Made by a program: the position numbers and the translations under genes. 64,000 bases of DNA, taken from positions 186,001-250,000 of the forward strand of contig NZ_SJZD01000002.1 in NCBI RefSeq assembly GCF_004959765.1, read 5' to 3'. Source of the stretch: Flavobacterium sp. H122 (GTDB taxonomy: Bacteria > Bacteroidota > Bacteroidia > Flavobacteriales > Flavobacteriaceae). Each line of letters starts with the position of its first letter. The first letter of the stretch is position 1. Below, piece by piece: positions 8,173 to 17,715 of this stretch. The notes below the pieces were generated by a model. The model did not search any database. It was not told the origin of the DNA and saw only the letters and a program-made list of their open reading frames with translations.

Positions 8173-10848
8173 ATGAAAAGTTATTACGCAATTCTTTTTT
8201 TCTTTTCTATAATGCAGTTTTCGGCTCAGACAGCATCTTCGGAGGTTCAAAGGGCTTTAAATAAAAAACAGGAACTTGAGCAGACATCATGGTTTAATCA
8301 GTACGATTTTAAAAATATTGGACCTGTAATTATGAGTGGGCGTGTGGTTGATTTAGCTGTTAATCCTGTAAATCCAACAGAATTTTATGTGGCTTATGCA
8401 TCTGGAGGTTTGTGGTATACAAATAATAATGGCAACTCATTTATTTCTGTTTCTGATACAGCACCAACACAAAATTGTGGTTCTTTAGCTGTGGACTGGA
8501 AATCAGGAACAATTTGGTTAGGTACCGGCGAAGTAAATTCTTCCCGTTCATCTTATGCTGGTGTTGGATTGTTGAAATCTACCGATAAAGGCAAGACATG
8601 GGTGAATATAGGATTGCATGATTCGCACCATATCAGCAAGATAGTGGTAAATCCAAATGACAGTAATGAAATTGTTGTTGGTGTTATTGGTCACTTGTAT
8701 ACCAAAAATGAAGAAAGGGGAGTTTTTAAAACCACAGATGGTGGTAAGACATGGAAAAAAACTTTGTATGTAGATGATGAATCCGGTGTCATTGACGTTG
8801 CTGTTGTTTCTGATAGTTTTAAAATTCAGTATGCTTCTGTATGGCAGCGTAACCGCAAAGCATGGCATTTTGAAGGAAGCGGAAAATCTTCAGGGATTTA
8901 CAAGAGTCTTGACGGCGGGAATACATGGGTTTGTGTAACGAATGGGGATAACGGTTTTCCGCATAATGAAGGTGTTGGAAGGATAGGCATTTCGGCTTAT
9001 GATGAACATACCGTTTATGCTGTTTTAGATAATCAAAATAAAAGACCTGGCACGGTTAAAGATAATGCGTCAAAAGATGCTGATAAGGCAATGGTAGAAA
9101 CAGATGTTATAGGGGCTGAAGTTTATAAATCTATTGATGGCGGAATTTCATGGGTACGGACACATGATAAATTTTTGGATGACTTGTATTACAGTTATGG
9201 GTATTATTTTGGAAATATTTCTGTAGATGCTAAAAATAAAGACAGATTAATAATAGGAGGTGTGCCTTTGCTGTTGTCTGAAGACGGCGGAAAATCATTT
9301 ATAAATATTGATAAAGAAAATGTTCATGCAGATCATCATGTAACTTGGATAAACCGAAATAATCCCAACCATATTATAAACGGGAATGATGGAGGTGTTA
9401 ATATTTCTTTTGACTCAGGCAAATTCTGGAATAAGTGCAATAACTCTGTTGTAGGGCAGTTTTATGCCATAAATGTTGACGAACAGGAACCATATAATGT
9501 TTATGGAGGTTTGCAGGATAATGGGATTTGGGTAGGGCCTTCAAATTATGAGCCAAGCCTGGAATGGCATCAAAGCGGTAAATATCAATATGAGCAATTG
9601 GGTGGCGGCGACGGTATGCAGATTCAAATAGATAAGAGAAACCCGGCTATCGTGTATGCGGGTTCCCAGCATGGCTATTATTCCAGAATAGACCGGTTGA
9701 AAAATAAGCGGACTCAAATTACACCTAAGGCTGATAAAAACGAAAAGCCATTTCGCTTTAATTGGCAAACGCCTGTTTTGCTGTCGCATCATAATCAGGA
9801 TATTGTTTATTTAGGATCTAATTTTTTACACCGTTCTATGAATCAAGGAGATTCCTGGGAAATAATATCTCCCGATTTGACAAAAGGTGCAAAAGAAGGA
9901 AATGTACCTTATGGGACATTGACAACAATAGCTGAAAGTCCATTGAAATTTGGACTAATCTATGCAGGAAGTGATGATGGATTGGTTCATGTAACCCGAG
10001 ACGGAGGGGCTAACTGGATTAAGATTTCGGATAATTTGCCACAAAATTTCTGGATTTCCAGAGTAGTGGCTTCGGTATATAAAGCTGAAAGAGTCTATGT
10101 TACGCTTAACGGGTATAGGAATGATGATTTTAAAACAATGATCTATGTATCTGATGATTATGGGCAAAACTGGAAATCAATTGCATCGAATTTGCCTGAC
10201 AGCCCTGTGAATGTTATTGTTGAGGATCCTAAAAATGAAAATTTATTGTTTGCAGGAACTGATAATGGTTTGTATGTTACTTTGGACAGAGGTTTAAGCT
10301 GGCAGGATTTTTCGGAAGGTATTCCAAACGTGGCTGTTCATGATTTAAAAATTCAGAAGAAAGCAAATGATATAGTGGTAGGAACACACGGACGGTCAAT
10401 TTATAAAATCAATATTGAACATCTACAATTGTTGAATAGTGATATTGTAAAAAAAGACATCCATTTGTTTGCAGTTACTCCCATTCAAAAGCAAAAGTAT
10501 TGGGGTAATTCCTATAATGTCTGGTCAAAAGCTTTTGAGCCTAAATTGGAAATATGTTTTTTCTCGAAAGAAAACAAAAAAATAATTTTAGAAGTTTTTA
10601 ATCCTTTTAATCAAAAGATTTTGTCCAAAGAAGTGAATGCTGTGCAGGGCTTGAACAAAATTGAATATGATTTAACTGTGACGGAAGATGCTGCGAAAGA
10701 ATGGAGAAAGAAGGATTCTAAAGCAGAATTAAAATCAGCAAAAAACGGTAAAACCTATCTGCCGGTTTCAAAAAATAGGATTGTAATAAATTCTTTGGGA
10801 GATAAATGTGAAACTAATCTTTTGATTACTAAGGAAGACCTTCGCTAG
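8173..10848 (+). CDS. Secreted VPS10/BNR-repeat beta-propeller protein
   Basis: An 891-residue protein with a signal peptide at residues 1-19 (…IMQFSAQ). Many Asp-box/BNR motifs are visible: STDKGKTWVN, TTDGGKTWKK, SLDGGNTWV, SIDGGISWV, SEDGGKSF, TRDGGANWI, SDDYGQNWK and TLDRGLSW. These give the sortilin N-terminal/WD40-YVTN-BNR-like architecture of about 900-1000-residue proteins widespread in Bacteroidetes. Such proteins are often labelled glycosyl hydrolases, but no catalytic set for sialidase is visible, so the activity is open. There is no T9SS tail, so it probably stays in the periplasm or on the outer membrane. The last ~120 residues look like a separate beta domain. Confidence 0.87.
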   Translation: MKSYYAILFFFSIMQFSAQTASSEVQRALNKKQELEQTSWFNQYDFKNIGPVIMSGRVVDLAVNPVNPTEFYVAYASGGLWYTNNNGNSFISVSDTAPTQNCGSLAVDWKSGTIWLGTGEVNSSRSSYAGVGLLKSTDKGKTWVNIGLHDSHHISKIVVNPNDSNEIVVGVIGHLYTKNEERGVFKTTDGGKTWKKTLYVDDESGVIDVAVVSDSFKIQYASVWQRNRKAWHFEGSGKSSGIYKSLDGGNTWVCVTNGDNGFPHNEGVGRIGISAYDEHTVYAVLDNQNKRPGTVKDNASKDADKAMVETDVIGAEVYKSIDGGISWVRTHDKFLDDLYYSYGYYFGNISVDAKNKDRLIIGGVPLLLSEDGGKSFINIDKENVHADHHVTWINRNNPNHIINGNDGGVNISFDSGKFWNKCNNSVVGQFYAINVDEQEPYNVYGGLQDNGIWVGPSNYEPSLEWHQSGKYQYEQLGGGDGMQIQIDKRNPAIVYAGSQHGYYSRIDRLKNKRTQITPKADKNEKPFRFNWQTPVLLSHHNQDIVYLGSNFLHRSMNQGDSWEIISPDLTKGAKEGNVPYGTLTTIAESPLKFGLIYAGSDDGLVHVTRDGGANWIKISDNLPQNFWISRVVASVYKAERVYVTLNGYRNDDFKTMIYVSDDYGQNWKSIASNLPDSPVNVIVEDPKNENLLFAGTDNGLYVTLDRGLSWQDFSEGIPNVAVHDLKIQKKANDIVVGTHGRSIYKINIEHLQLLNSDIVKKDIHLFAVTPIQKQKYWGNSYNVWSKAFEPKLEICFFSKENKKIILEVFNPFNQKILSKEVNAVQGLNKIEYDLTVTEDAAKEWRKKDSKAELKSAKNGKTYLPVSKNRIVINSLGDKCETNLLITKEDLR

Positions 10849-10911
10849 TCAGCTGTGGGAAATTGTTAAAATTGAGGCTTTTTAAATTCATTATAAATAA
10901 CAATTGTTTAG

Positions 10912-10942
10912 TTGTATATGCGTCTATTTTAATTTATTTTTG
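10912..10942 (+). promoter_or_regulatory. Promoter of the sdhCAB operon
   Basis: TTG at 10912-10914, a 20-bp spacer and TATTTTTG at 10935-10942 match the Bacteroidetes -33/-7 promoter. The start site should fall near 10947, giving a leader of about 33 nt before the sdhC ATG at 10980. Confidence 0.72.
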
Positions 10943-10979
10943 CTTGATTTTTTAAAACTATACAATCAATCTAAATACT

Positions 10980-11798
10980 ATGGCAAAATCTGCACTTCTA
11001 AAGTCATCGCTTGCAAAAAAATACTGGATGGCTCTTACAGGTTTATTTTTATGCTTGTTTTTGGTAGGCCACTTAGCTGGTAACTTACAGTTAATTTTCG
11101 GCGATGCATTACAGTTCAACAAGTATGCATTGTTCATGACTACCAATCCAGCGGTAAAATTACTTTCTTACTTAACGTACATTTCAATTATTTTCCACGC
11201 TGTTGACGGGATTATGTTGACTATCGAGAACAAAAAAGCACGTCCGATAGGTTATGCAATGAACAGTCCGCAAAACAGCAGTTCTTTAGCATCGAGAAAT
11301 ATGGCGGTTTTAGGAACTGTGATTTTGATATTCATCGCAACACACATGACTAACTTCTGGGCAAAAATGCACTTCGATAAAAATATGCCTTTGCAAAAAA
11401 TTACTATCGAAATGCAGCCGGGTATGAAGAATGATTTTTATGTTACTACTGACGGTGGTTATGTGCCTGCTAACGATCCGTCTTACGTAATTAAAAACAA
11501 AACGGAAATCTATGATGCTAATGTAAATGTAAAGATCAAAGATGCTTACAAAGATTTACATAAAATCACTTTTGCTTTCTTTAAAGATGAAAAATTAGGA
11601 TTGGCGTTCACAATATTTTACGTATTATCAATGGCTGTGCTGGCTTTCCATTTATTGCATGGTTTCCAGAGTGCATTTCAGTCATTAGGAGTTAACAATA
11701 AATTCACACCGGCAATTAAATTGTTCGGAACAGCATTCGCAATCATTGTGCCTTTATTGTTTGCAATCATTCCTCTTTTCATTCACTTTACAAAATAA
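10980..11798 (+). CDS. sdhC: Succinate dehydrogenase cytochrome b subunit
   Basis: A 272-residue membrane anchor of the cytochrome b558 type used by Bacteroidetes. It carries five predicted membrane helices, roughly at residues 19-40, 60-80, 107-125, 206-226 and 245-268. Conserved His residues in helices (LVGHLAGN, IIFHAVDG, ATHMTNFW, FHLLHGFQSAF) are candidates for the two haem ligands. It binds quinone and anchors SdhA and SdhB to the inner membrane. A long loop between helices 3 and 4 (about residues 126-200) is typical of this branch. The gene opens the sdhCAB operon, 18 bp before sdhA. Confidence 0.95.
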   Translation: MAKSALLKSSLAKKYWMALTGLFLCLFLVGHLAGNLQLIFGDALQFNKYALFMTTNPAVKLLSYLTYISIIFHAVDGIMLTIENKKARPIGYAMNSPQNSSSLASRNMAVLGTVILIFIATHMTNFWAKMHFDKNMPLQKITIEMQPGMKNDFYVTTDGGYVPANDPSYVIKNKTEIYDANVNVKIKDAYKDLHKITFAFFKDEKLGLAFTIFYVLSMAVLAFHLLHGFQSAFQSLGVNNKFTPAIKLFGTAFAIIVPLLFAIIPLFIHFTK

Positions 11799-11816
11799 TC
11801 AACATCAGAATATATT

Positions 11817-13826
11817 ATGAAGTTAGATTCTAAAATACCAGAAGGTTCTATTTCAGAGAAATGGACTAATCATAAAAATCATTTAAAACTTGTTGCGCCT
11901 AATAACCGTCCAAAAATTGATGTAATCGTTGTTGGTACCGGATTAGCCGGAGCTTCGGCTGCTGCTTCATTAGGTGAAATGGGGTATAATGTAAAAGCAT
12001 TCTGTTTTCAGGATTCTCCCCGCCGTGCGCACTCAATTGCTGCACAAGGTGGTGTGAATGCTGCAAAAAATTACCAAAATGATGGTGACTCAGTTTACCG
12101 TTTATTTTACGATACAATTAAAGGTGGTGACTACCGTGCCCGTGAGGCAAACGTTCACCGTTTAGCTGAAGTTTCAGGAAACATCATCGACCAGTGTGTG
12201 GCACAAGGAGTCCCTTTTGCACGTGAATATGGTGGGATGTTGGATAACCGTTCATTTGGTGGTACACAGGTACAACGTACATTTTATGCTGCTGGTCAGA
12301 CAGGGCAACAGTTGTTGTTAGGAGCTTATTCGGCTTTATCCCGTCAAATTGGTTTAGGACGTGTGAAAATGTACAACCGTCACGAGATGCTGGATATCGT
12401 TAAAGTTGATGGTAAAGCCCGTGGTATTATTGCCCGTGATTTAATCACAGGTGAAATTCAACGTCATTCTGCTCATGCGGTAATCATTGCTTCAGGTGGA
12501 TACGGAAATGTTTATTTCTTATCAACAAATGCAATGGGTTCTAACGTAACAGCTGGATGGAAAATTCACAAGCAGGGAGCTTTATTCGCTAACCCTTGTT
12601 ATGTACAGATTCACCCAACATGTATTCCTGTACACGGAACAAATCAGTCAAAATTAACTTTGATGTCTGAATCGTTACGTAACTCAGGACGTATTTGGGT
12701 ACCAAAGAAAAAAGAAGATGCAGAAGCAATCCGTGCAGGTAAATTAAAACCGACACAAATTGCTGAAGAAGATAGAGATTATTATTTAGAAAGAAGATAT
12801 CCTGCTTTTGGTAACTTAGTACCGCGTGACGTAGCGTCCCGTGCAGCAAAAGAGCGTTGTGATGCAGGTTACGGTATCGAGGCTAATGATACTAATGAAG
12901 GGGTTTATTTAGATTTCTCTTCAGAGATTATAGCTAAAGGTAAGCAAGCAGCTTACGCAAAAGGAAACCATAATCCTTCTGATGCAGAAGTTACTGCTTT
13001 AGGAAAACAATGGTTGGAAGAAAAATATGGTAACTTATTTACCATGTACCAAAAAATTACGGATGAAAATCCATACGAAACACCAATGAAAATTTACCCT
13101 GCGGTTCACTATACTATGGGTGGTGTTTGGGTTGATTATAATTTACAGTCTTCAATTCCAGGATGTTTCGTAGCTGGTGAAGCTAACTTCTCTGATCACG
13201 GTGCAAACCGTTTAGGAGCATCTGCTTTGATGCAAGGTTTAGCTGATGGATACTTCGTATTGCCTTACACAGTTTCAAATTATTTAGCTGATGAAATCCG
13301 TACAGGTAAAATCTCTACTGATTCTGCAGAATTTGCTGAAGCAGAAAAAAGAGTACAAGACCAAATCAATTTCTTCCTTAATAATAATGGAAACAAGTCA
13401 GTAGATCATTTCCACAAAGCTTTAGGAAACATTATGTGGAATAAAGTTGGTATGGGAAGGAATGCACAAGGTTTAAATGAAGCTATTGCAGAGATTGATG
13501 CTTTACGCAAAGAATTCTACAAAGATGTTTTTGTTCCTGGTTCTGCAGATGAAATGAATCCAGAATTAGAGAAAGCTATTCGTGTGGCTGACTTTATGGA
13601 ATTAGGTCAATTGATGGCTATGGATGCATTACAGCGTGAGGAATCTTGTGGAGGTCACTTCCGTGAAGAACATCAGGATGCTGAAGGAGAAACGTTGCGT
13701 GATGATGAAAACTTCTCTTTTGTTGGAGCTTGGGAATACCAAGGTGAAGACATTAATAAAGAAGTGTTGCACAAAGAAGAGTTGAAATACGAGTTTATCA
13801 AAATCGCTGCTCGTAACTATAAATAA
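11817..13826 (+). CDS. sdhA: Succinate dehydrogenase/fumarate reductase flavoprotein subunit
   Basis: A 669-residue catalytic subunit that oxidises succinate to fumarate in the TCA cycle and passes electrons to SdhB. The FAD-binding Rossmann motif [13 protein letters not shown] starts near residue 40. The His of [15 protein letters not shown] is the expected site of covalent FAD attachment. HPTCIPVHG and the [16 protein letters not shown] block contain substrate-binding and proton-transfer residues. The C-terminal helical domain contains [14 protein letters not shown]. Length and motif order are those of the Bacteroidetes/Bacillus-type B complexes rather than the shorter E. coli SdhA. It lies in operon between sdhC and sdhB (27-bp gap). 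Confidence 0.97.
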   Translation: MKLDSKIPEGSISEKWTNHKNHLKLVAPNNRPKIDVIVVGTGLAGASAAASLGEMGYNVKAFCFQDSPRRAHSIAAQGGVNAAKNYQNDGDSVYRLFYDTIKGGDYRAREANVHRLAEVSGNIIDQCVAQGVPFAREYGGMLDNRSFGGTQVQRTFYAAGQTGQQLLLGAYSALSRQIGLGRVKMYNRHEMLDIVKVDGKARGIIARDLITGEIQRHSAHAVIIASGGYGNVYFLSTNAMGSNVTAGWKIHKQGALFANPCYVQIHPTCIPVHGTNQSKLTLMSESLRNSGRIWVPKKKEDAEAIRAGKLKPTQIAEEDRDYYLERRYPAFGNLVPRDVASRAAKERCDAGYGIEANDTNEGVYLDFSSEIIAKGKQAAYAKGNHNPSDAEVTALGKQWLEEKYGNLFTMYQKITDENPYETPMKIYPAVHYTMGGVWVDYNLQSSIPGCFVAGEANFSDHGANRLGASALMQGLADGYFVLPYTVSNYLADEIRTGKISTDSAEFAEAEKRVQDQINFFLNNNGNKSVDHFHKALGNIMWNKVGMGRNAQGLNEAIAEIDALRKEFYKDVFVPGSADEMNPELEKAIRVADFMELGQLMAMDALQREESCGGHFREEHQDAEGETLRDDENFSFVGAWEYQGEDINKEVLHKEELKYEFIKIAARNYK

Positions 13827-13853
13827 TAGTTAACAGCTTAAAAAGTAAAGATT

Positions 13854-14618
13854 ATGGCATCAAAAAAAACCATCAATATAAAATTAAAAGTTTGGCGTCA
13901 GAAAAAAGCTTCTGACAAAGGACAAATGGTAGATTATTCATTAAATGATGTTTCTACAGACAGTTCATTCTTAGAAATGATGGACCAGTTAAACGAACAA
14001 TTGGTTGCTGAAAAGAAAGAACCTATCGCTTTCGACCACGATTGCCGCGAAGGTATTTGTGGTATGTGTTCAATGTTTATCAATGGTCGTGCACATGGTC
14101 CGGATACAGGTATCACTACTTGTCAATTACACATGCGTATGTTTAATGACGGTGATACTATTTATGTTGAACCATGGAGAAGTAAAGCTTTCCCTGTAAT
14201 TAAAGACTTAGTTGTTGATAGAAGTTCTTTTGACAGAATTCAGCAGGCTGGTGGTTTCGTATCTGTAAACACTTCAGGTAATACTATCGATGCTAACACT
14301 ATTCCTGTTCCAAAACCTGATGCTGATAAAGCTTTTGAAGCTGCAGCTTGTATTGGTTGCGGTGCTTGTGTGGCAACTTGTAAAAACGGTTCGGCAATGT
14401 TATTCGTTGGGGCAAAAGTTTCTCAATATGCGTTGTTGCCTCAAGGTAAAGTTGAAGCTACAGACCGTGTATTAAACATGGTTCGTCAAATGGATGAAGA
14501 AGGATTCGGTAACTGTACTAATACAGGAGCTTGTGAAATTGAATGTCCAAAAGGAATTTCTTTAGAGAATATCGCCCGTATGAACAGAGAGTTTCTTAAA
14601 GCAAGTCTGGTAAAATAA
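13854..14618 (+). CDS. sdhB: Succinate dehydrogenase iron-sulfur subunit
   Basis: A 254-residue subunit that carries electrons from the flavin to the membrane quinone site. The N-terminal ferredoxin domain has the [2Fe-2S] cysteines in CREGICGMC and a downstream TTC. The C-terminal domain holds [11 protein letters not shown] and [14 protein letters not shown], which supply the [4Fe-4S] and [3Fe-4S] ligands. All expected cysteines are present. It is the last gene of sdhCAB, and a strong terminator follows 25 bp after the stop. Confidence 0.97.
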   Translation: MASKKTINIKLKVWRQKKASDKGQMVDYSLNDVSTDSSFLEMMDQLNEQLVAEKKEPIAFDHDCREGICGMCSMFINGRAHGPDTGITTCQLHMRMFNDGDTIYVEPWRSKAFPVIKDLVVDRSSFDRIQQAGGFVSVNTSGNTIDANTIPVPKPDADKAFEAAACIGCGACVATCKNGSAMLFVGAKVSQYALLPQGKVEATDRVLNMVRQMDEEGFGNCTNTGACEIECPKGISLENIARMNREFLKASLVK

Positions 14619-14643
14619 TTCAAAAGCGTCTTCGGGAGCTTTT

Positions 14644-14684
14644 AACCCTGAAAGAGTTACCAACTCTTTCAGGGTTGTTTTTTT
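14644..14684 (+). terminator. Terminator of the sdhCAB operon
   Basis: Fifteen-bp perfect arms (AACCCTGAAAGAGTT at 14644-14658 and its complement at 14662-14676), a three-base loop, then G and seven T. Confidence 0.95.
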
Positions 14685-14725
14685 AAAATGGCCTGCTTTT
14701 TGTATATTCACAAAAAAATAGAATC

Positions 14726-15241
14726 ATGAAGAAAATATATTTATTCTGTTTGTTGTTAGTTACAGCTTTGAGTTTCTCACAAACAGCAGAAGAAAAAGAA
14801 GAAAAGAAAAAGAAAATCGAAGCCGAAAAAGCTTCGTTGTCTAAGCCGTATCATGAAATGGAAGATGCTGATGCCAAAGTAAAAGAACTTCTTGTTCAGG
14901 CAAAAGCGGAAAATAAAAATATTATCCTTCAGGTAGGAGGTAACTGGTGTATCTGGTGTTTGCGGTTAAATGATTTTATCCAGAAATCAGATGAATTAAA
15001 AAGTGCAATAGATAAGGATTATATTTTTTACCATTTGAATTGGTCACCAAAAAATAAAAACGAAAAATTCTTTGCTCAATATGGTAACCCGGGTGAAAAA
15101 CAAGGCTACCCTATTTTTATGGTCTTAAATAAAAAAGGAAAATTAATTCATGTTCAGGAAACAGGTTCTTTAGAAGAAGGAAAAGGGTACAGTGCTGAAA
15201 AAATTAAAGCATTCTTTGATACCTGGAAATCAAAAAGCTGA
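14726..15241 (+). CDS. Exported thioredoxin-like protein
   Basis: A 171-residue protein with a signal peptide (residues 1-18, …LSFSQ), then a Lys/Glu-rich linker and a thioredoxin-fold domain from about residue 45. The active site is WCIWC (Cys75 and Cys78), preceded by VGGNW, as in the thioredoxin_7/DUF255-like group. YPIFMVLNKKGK carries the cis-Pro region. It probably acts as a periplasmic thiol reductase or in cytochrome/envelope protein maturation; a partner cannot be named. It is a single gene flanked by terminators on both sides. Confidence 0.88.
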   Translation: MKKIYLFCLLLVTALSFSQTAEEKEEKKKKIEAEKASLSKPYHEMEDADAKVKELLVQAKAENKNIILQVGGNWCIWCLRLNDFIQKSDELKSAIDKDYIFYHLNWSPKNKNEKFFAQYGNPGEKQGYPIFMVLNKKGKLIHVQETGSLEEGKGYSAEKIKAFFDTWKSKS

Positions 15242-15264
15242 TACTTTGTTATATAATCATATTT

Positions 15265-15296
15265 AAACGCATTCAAATTACTGAATGCGTTTTTTG
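15265..15296 (+). terminator. Terminator after the thioredoxin-like gene
   Basis: Arms AACGCATTCA and TGAATGCGTT (15266-15291) followed by six T. The T run also provides the -33 TTG of the next promoter. Confidence 0.9.
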
Positions 15297-15323
15297 TTTA
15301 TGCCGGCTTAAAAATTATATTTG
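15294..15323 (+). promoter_or_regulatory. Promoter of the YfaP-like/deacetylase operon
   Basis: TTG at 15294-15296, a 19-bp spacer and TATATTTG at 15316-15323. The start site is expected near 15328, about 12 nt before the ATG. The -33 element sits in the T tract of the upstream terminator. Confidence 0.7.
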
Positions 15324-15339
15324 TAAGAAAATTCTAAAA

Positions 15340-16521
15340 ATGAAGTCAATAAACAAACTATTTTCACTCTTCTTGTTTTTAATTGTTTCCCAAGCATTTT
15401 ATGCGCAGTCATCAAAAGAAATTTTAGTTCTGAGTGCTGTTGTTAAAGATAAAGCGATTCCTGATGCTCAGGTGATTTTTCAAAAAAACGGAGAACAATC
15501 CATTCCATTGTACACTGATGGAAGAGGTAAAGTTCAAATCCCTAATGAATTTCAGGACGGGACAGATTTAACAATCATAATTAAAAAAGAAGGTTATTCT
15601 ACTTTAGTGTCTAAATGTTCTTGCGGGGGACTGACTTACGCAATAAGCCCGGTAATGGAAGAATTAGACGGTATGCGTATTGTTTTAAGCTGGGGAAGTG
15701 CTCCAAATGATTTGGATTCACATCTTTCGTATCAGGGAGGCTATGTTTGCTATCATCAGAAAGATGCTTCTCAGGCAAACCTGGATGTTGATGATACAGA
15801 TAGTTATGGCCCGGAAACAATTACGATTACCAATAAAATTCAAGGAAAAAAATACGTTTACGCCGTACATAACTTTTCAGATAAGGATAATTCAAATAAT
15901 AATAGACTATCTACGATTAGCAGAGCTAAAGTGTACGTTTATATAGGTAATACGTTAATAAGAACTTATTCACCGCCTGCTAATGTAAAAGGAACGGTTT
16001 GGATACCGTTTATTATTGATGAAAATGGAAACCTGGTGGATGTAGGCGATTTCAAAAATGCGACTTCATGGGAAGGTGTGCGTTCAATATTAAGAGATTA
16101 TAGATTTGATGCCGGTAATGCAGTAGTTGATGCAGATGCGGTTCAGGAATCAGCAGACTTAAACAAACAGGGAGAAAGAGCGTATCACAGTGGTAATCTG
16201 GAAGAATCTGTAAATTATTATCAGGAAGCAATAGAACTAAACCCAAGAAACGGTCAGGCATATAGTAATTTAGGTTTGTCATTCCAAAAAATGAACCGTG
16301 AGGCTGAGGCATTATGGGCAAATAGAAAAGCAATTGATTTGGCTGCGGGTAATAAAGCAAATGTTGTGAGAGCAAGTTCGTATTACAATATCGCCAAGAT
16401 TTACGAGAAAAAAGGACAATGGAATAATGCATTGCAAAACTATAAACTGGCAAAACAAAATAATGCAAATCCGGTTTATGATAAAGCAATTGTAAGAGTT
16501 GCAGCAAAAGTAAGAGCATAG
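15340..16521 (+). CDS. YfaP-like secreted protein with TPR repeats
   Basis: A 393-residue exported protein. Residues 1-22 are a signal peptide (…FYAQ). Residues ~27-105 look like a carboxypeptidase-regulatory-like beta domain. Residues ~107-250 carry the YfaP/DUF2135 signature: LSWGSAPNDLDSHL, CYHQKDA and LDVDDTDSYGPETITI. Residues ~265-393 are tetratricopeptide repeats (AYHSGNLEESVNYYQEAIEL, AYSNLGLSFQKM, YNIAKIYEKKGQW). TPRs suggest a scaffolding role in the periplasm or outer membrane. The following polysaccharide deacetylase starts two bases after its stop, so the two are co-transcribed and may act together on an envelope glycan; that link is inference. Confidence 0.84.
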   Translation: MKSINKLFSLFLFLIVSQAFYAQSSKEILVLSAVVKDKAIPDAQVIFQKNGEQSIPLYTDGRGKVQIPNEFQDGTDLTIIIKKEGYSTLVSKCSCGGLTYAISPVMEELDGMRIVLSWGSAPNDLDSHLSYQGGYVCYHQKDASQANLDVDDTDSYGPETITITNKIQGKKYVYAVHNFSDKDNSNNNRLSTISRAKVYVYIGNTLIRTYSPPANVKGTVWIPFIIDENGNLVDVGDFKNATSWEGVRSILRDYRFDAGNAVVDADAVQESADLNKQGERAYHSGNLEESVNYYQEAIELNPRNGQAYSNLGLSFQKMNREAEALWANRKAIDLAAGNKANVVRASSYYNIAKIYEKKGQWNNALQNYKLAKQNNANPVYDKAIVRVAAKVRA

Positions 16522-16523
16522 TC

Positions 16524-17639
16524 ATGAAAATTAAATTTTTGGGTCTACTCTTATTTGTTTCTTTTAATTCTTTCAGTCAAAGAGATTTTGCAAAAATCGA
16601 CCGTTCCGTATGGCCGTTTCCAATCAATTCAGCAACTGATTTTGATGCAGCGTCAAAAATGGAAATGCTTGTATTTTTAGAAGTATTTAATGAATACGCA
16701 GGTTTAAACCAAACTGAATTATCTCAAAAAACCGGAGTGAAAAATGTAAATATTACATCGGTTAAAAAATGGGAAAGCAAAACCAAAAACATACTGTTGG
16801 ATAATTTTAAAAGCCTTTCTTCTGAATCATTGTCAACTTTTGTTTCTGTGAAAAAAAATAGTGACTGGAATACTTTGACTGCTTTTCAGTTGGGAAAAAG
16901 TATTCCGGCCAATCTAAAAAACTGGTATTATTCCTCAAAAATTTTCTATGAGGATTATTTGGCTGAATTATATCGCTTAGCAGCATTGAACCCAAGAATT
17001 ACAAGTGAAATTGCTGTAATAGACAACACCGAAATTACCGGAGATAATTTTAATCAAAAACATTTTCTGCTGACTTTTGATGATGGGCCTACACCGCAAA
17101 ACGGAAATACAGACAAACTTTTAAAAGTATTGGATGAATATAATTTAAAAGGGATATTTTTTGTTCTGGGTGATAATTTCAAACAAAGATCAGATGTGTC
17201 TTCGGCTAAATCGATTGAAGGATTATACGTTGAAAATGTAGTAGGTTCTCATGCAAAAATCCATAAATCCCATCAGAATTTTGCAGGCTGGCAGTCTTCT
17301 CTGGATTTCACACAAAATACAATCAAAGCAACCATAAAACAAGAAAGCCCTGTTTATTTCCGACCTCCTTACGGACAACGAAATAAGACTTTGGTGGATT
17401 ACGTTAACAGTCATCAGTCAAAAGTAGTGTTGTGGAATATGGATTCACAGGACTGGAATAATAACATGACGGCAAAGCAGGTTGCAGACAGACAGATTAC
17501 TTTGATGCTCCTCTGGCGGAAAGGAATACTGCTTTTCCACGATATTCACCCAAAAGCACAAAAGGCAGTTCCTGTAATTCATGACTATTTTAAAAAAGCA
17601 GCTATAAATTGGATTGATCCAAATGTAATCCAATTGTAG
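16524..17639 (+). CDS. Exported polysaccharide deacetylase (NodB domain)
   Basis: A 371-residue protein with a signal peptide (residues 1-18). The NodB homology domain lies in the C-terminal half. LLTFDDGPTP gives the Asp pair (motif 1), GSHAKIHKSH the metal His residues (motif 2), FRPPYGQRN motif 3, WNMDSQDW motif 4 and LLFHDIHP motif 5. The catalytic set looks intact, so it should remove N-acetyl (or other acyl) groups from a cell-wall or exported glycan. The N-terminal ~165 residues are family-specific and not recognised. It follows the YfaP/TPR gene with a 2-bp gap. Confidence 0.91.
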   Translation: MKIKFLGLLLFVSFNSFSQRDFAKIDRSVWPFPINSATDFDAASKMEMLVFLEVFNEYAGLNQTELSQKTGVKNVNITSVKKWESKTKNILLDNFKSLSSESLSTFVSVKKNSDWNTLTAFQLGKSIPANLKNWYYSSKIFYEDYLAELYRLAALNPRITSEIAVIDNTEITGDNFNQKHFLLTFDDGPTPQNGNTDKLLKVLDEYNLKGIFFVLGDNFKQRSDVSSAKSIEGLYVENVVGSHAKIHKSHQNFAGWQSSLDFTQNTIKATIKQESPVYFRPPYGQRNKTLVDYVNSHQSKVVLWNMDSQDWNNNMTAKQVADRQITLMLLWRKGILLFHDIHPKAQKAVPVIHDYFKKAAINWIDPNVIQL

Positions 17640-17654
17640 TTTTTCAGATATTTT

Positions 17655-17688
17655 AAAAAACGCATTCATTGATTTGGATGCGTTTTTT
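17655..17688 (+). terminator. Terminator of the deacetylase operon
   Basis: Hairpin built from AAACGCAT…ATGCGTTT followed by seven T (to 17688). It overlaps the promoter of the next gene. Confidence 0.85.
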
Positions 17689-17696
17689 TATCTTTG
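17669..17696 (+). promoter_or_regulatory. Promoter of the GH92 gene, embedded in a terminator
   Basis: TTG at 17669-17671, a 17-bp spacer and TATCTTTG at 17689-17696. The -33 element lies in the terminator hairpin and the spacer covers its T run. The start site near 17701 fits an ATG at 17716. Confidence 0.7.
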
Positions 17697-17715
17697 GAAT
17701 AATCAAAACAGACTA

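Noticed and set aside
17674..17715. Upstream in-frame ATG for the first GH92 gene
   Set aside because: It lies inside the preceding terminator hairpin and before the likely transcription start; the ATG at 17716 gives a clean signal peptide.
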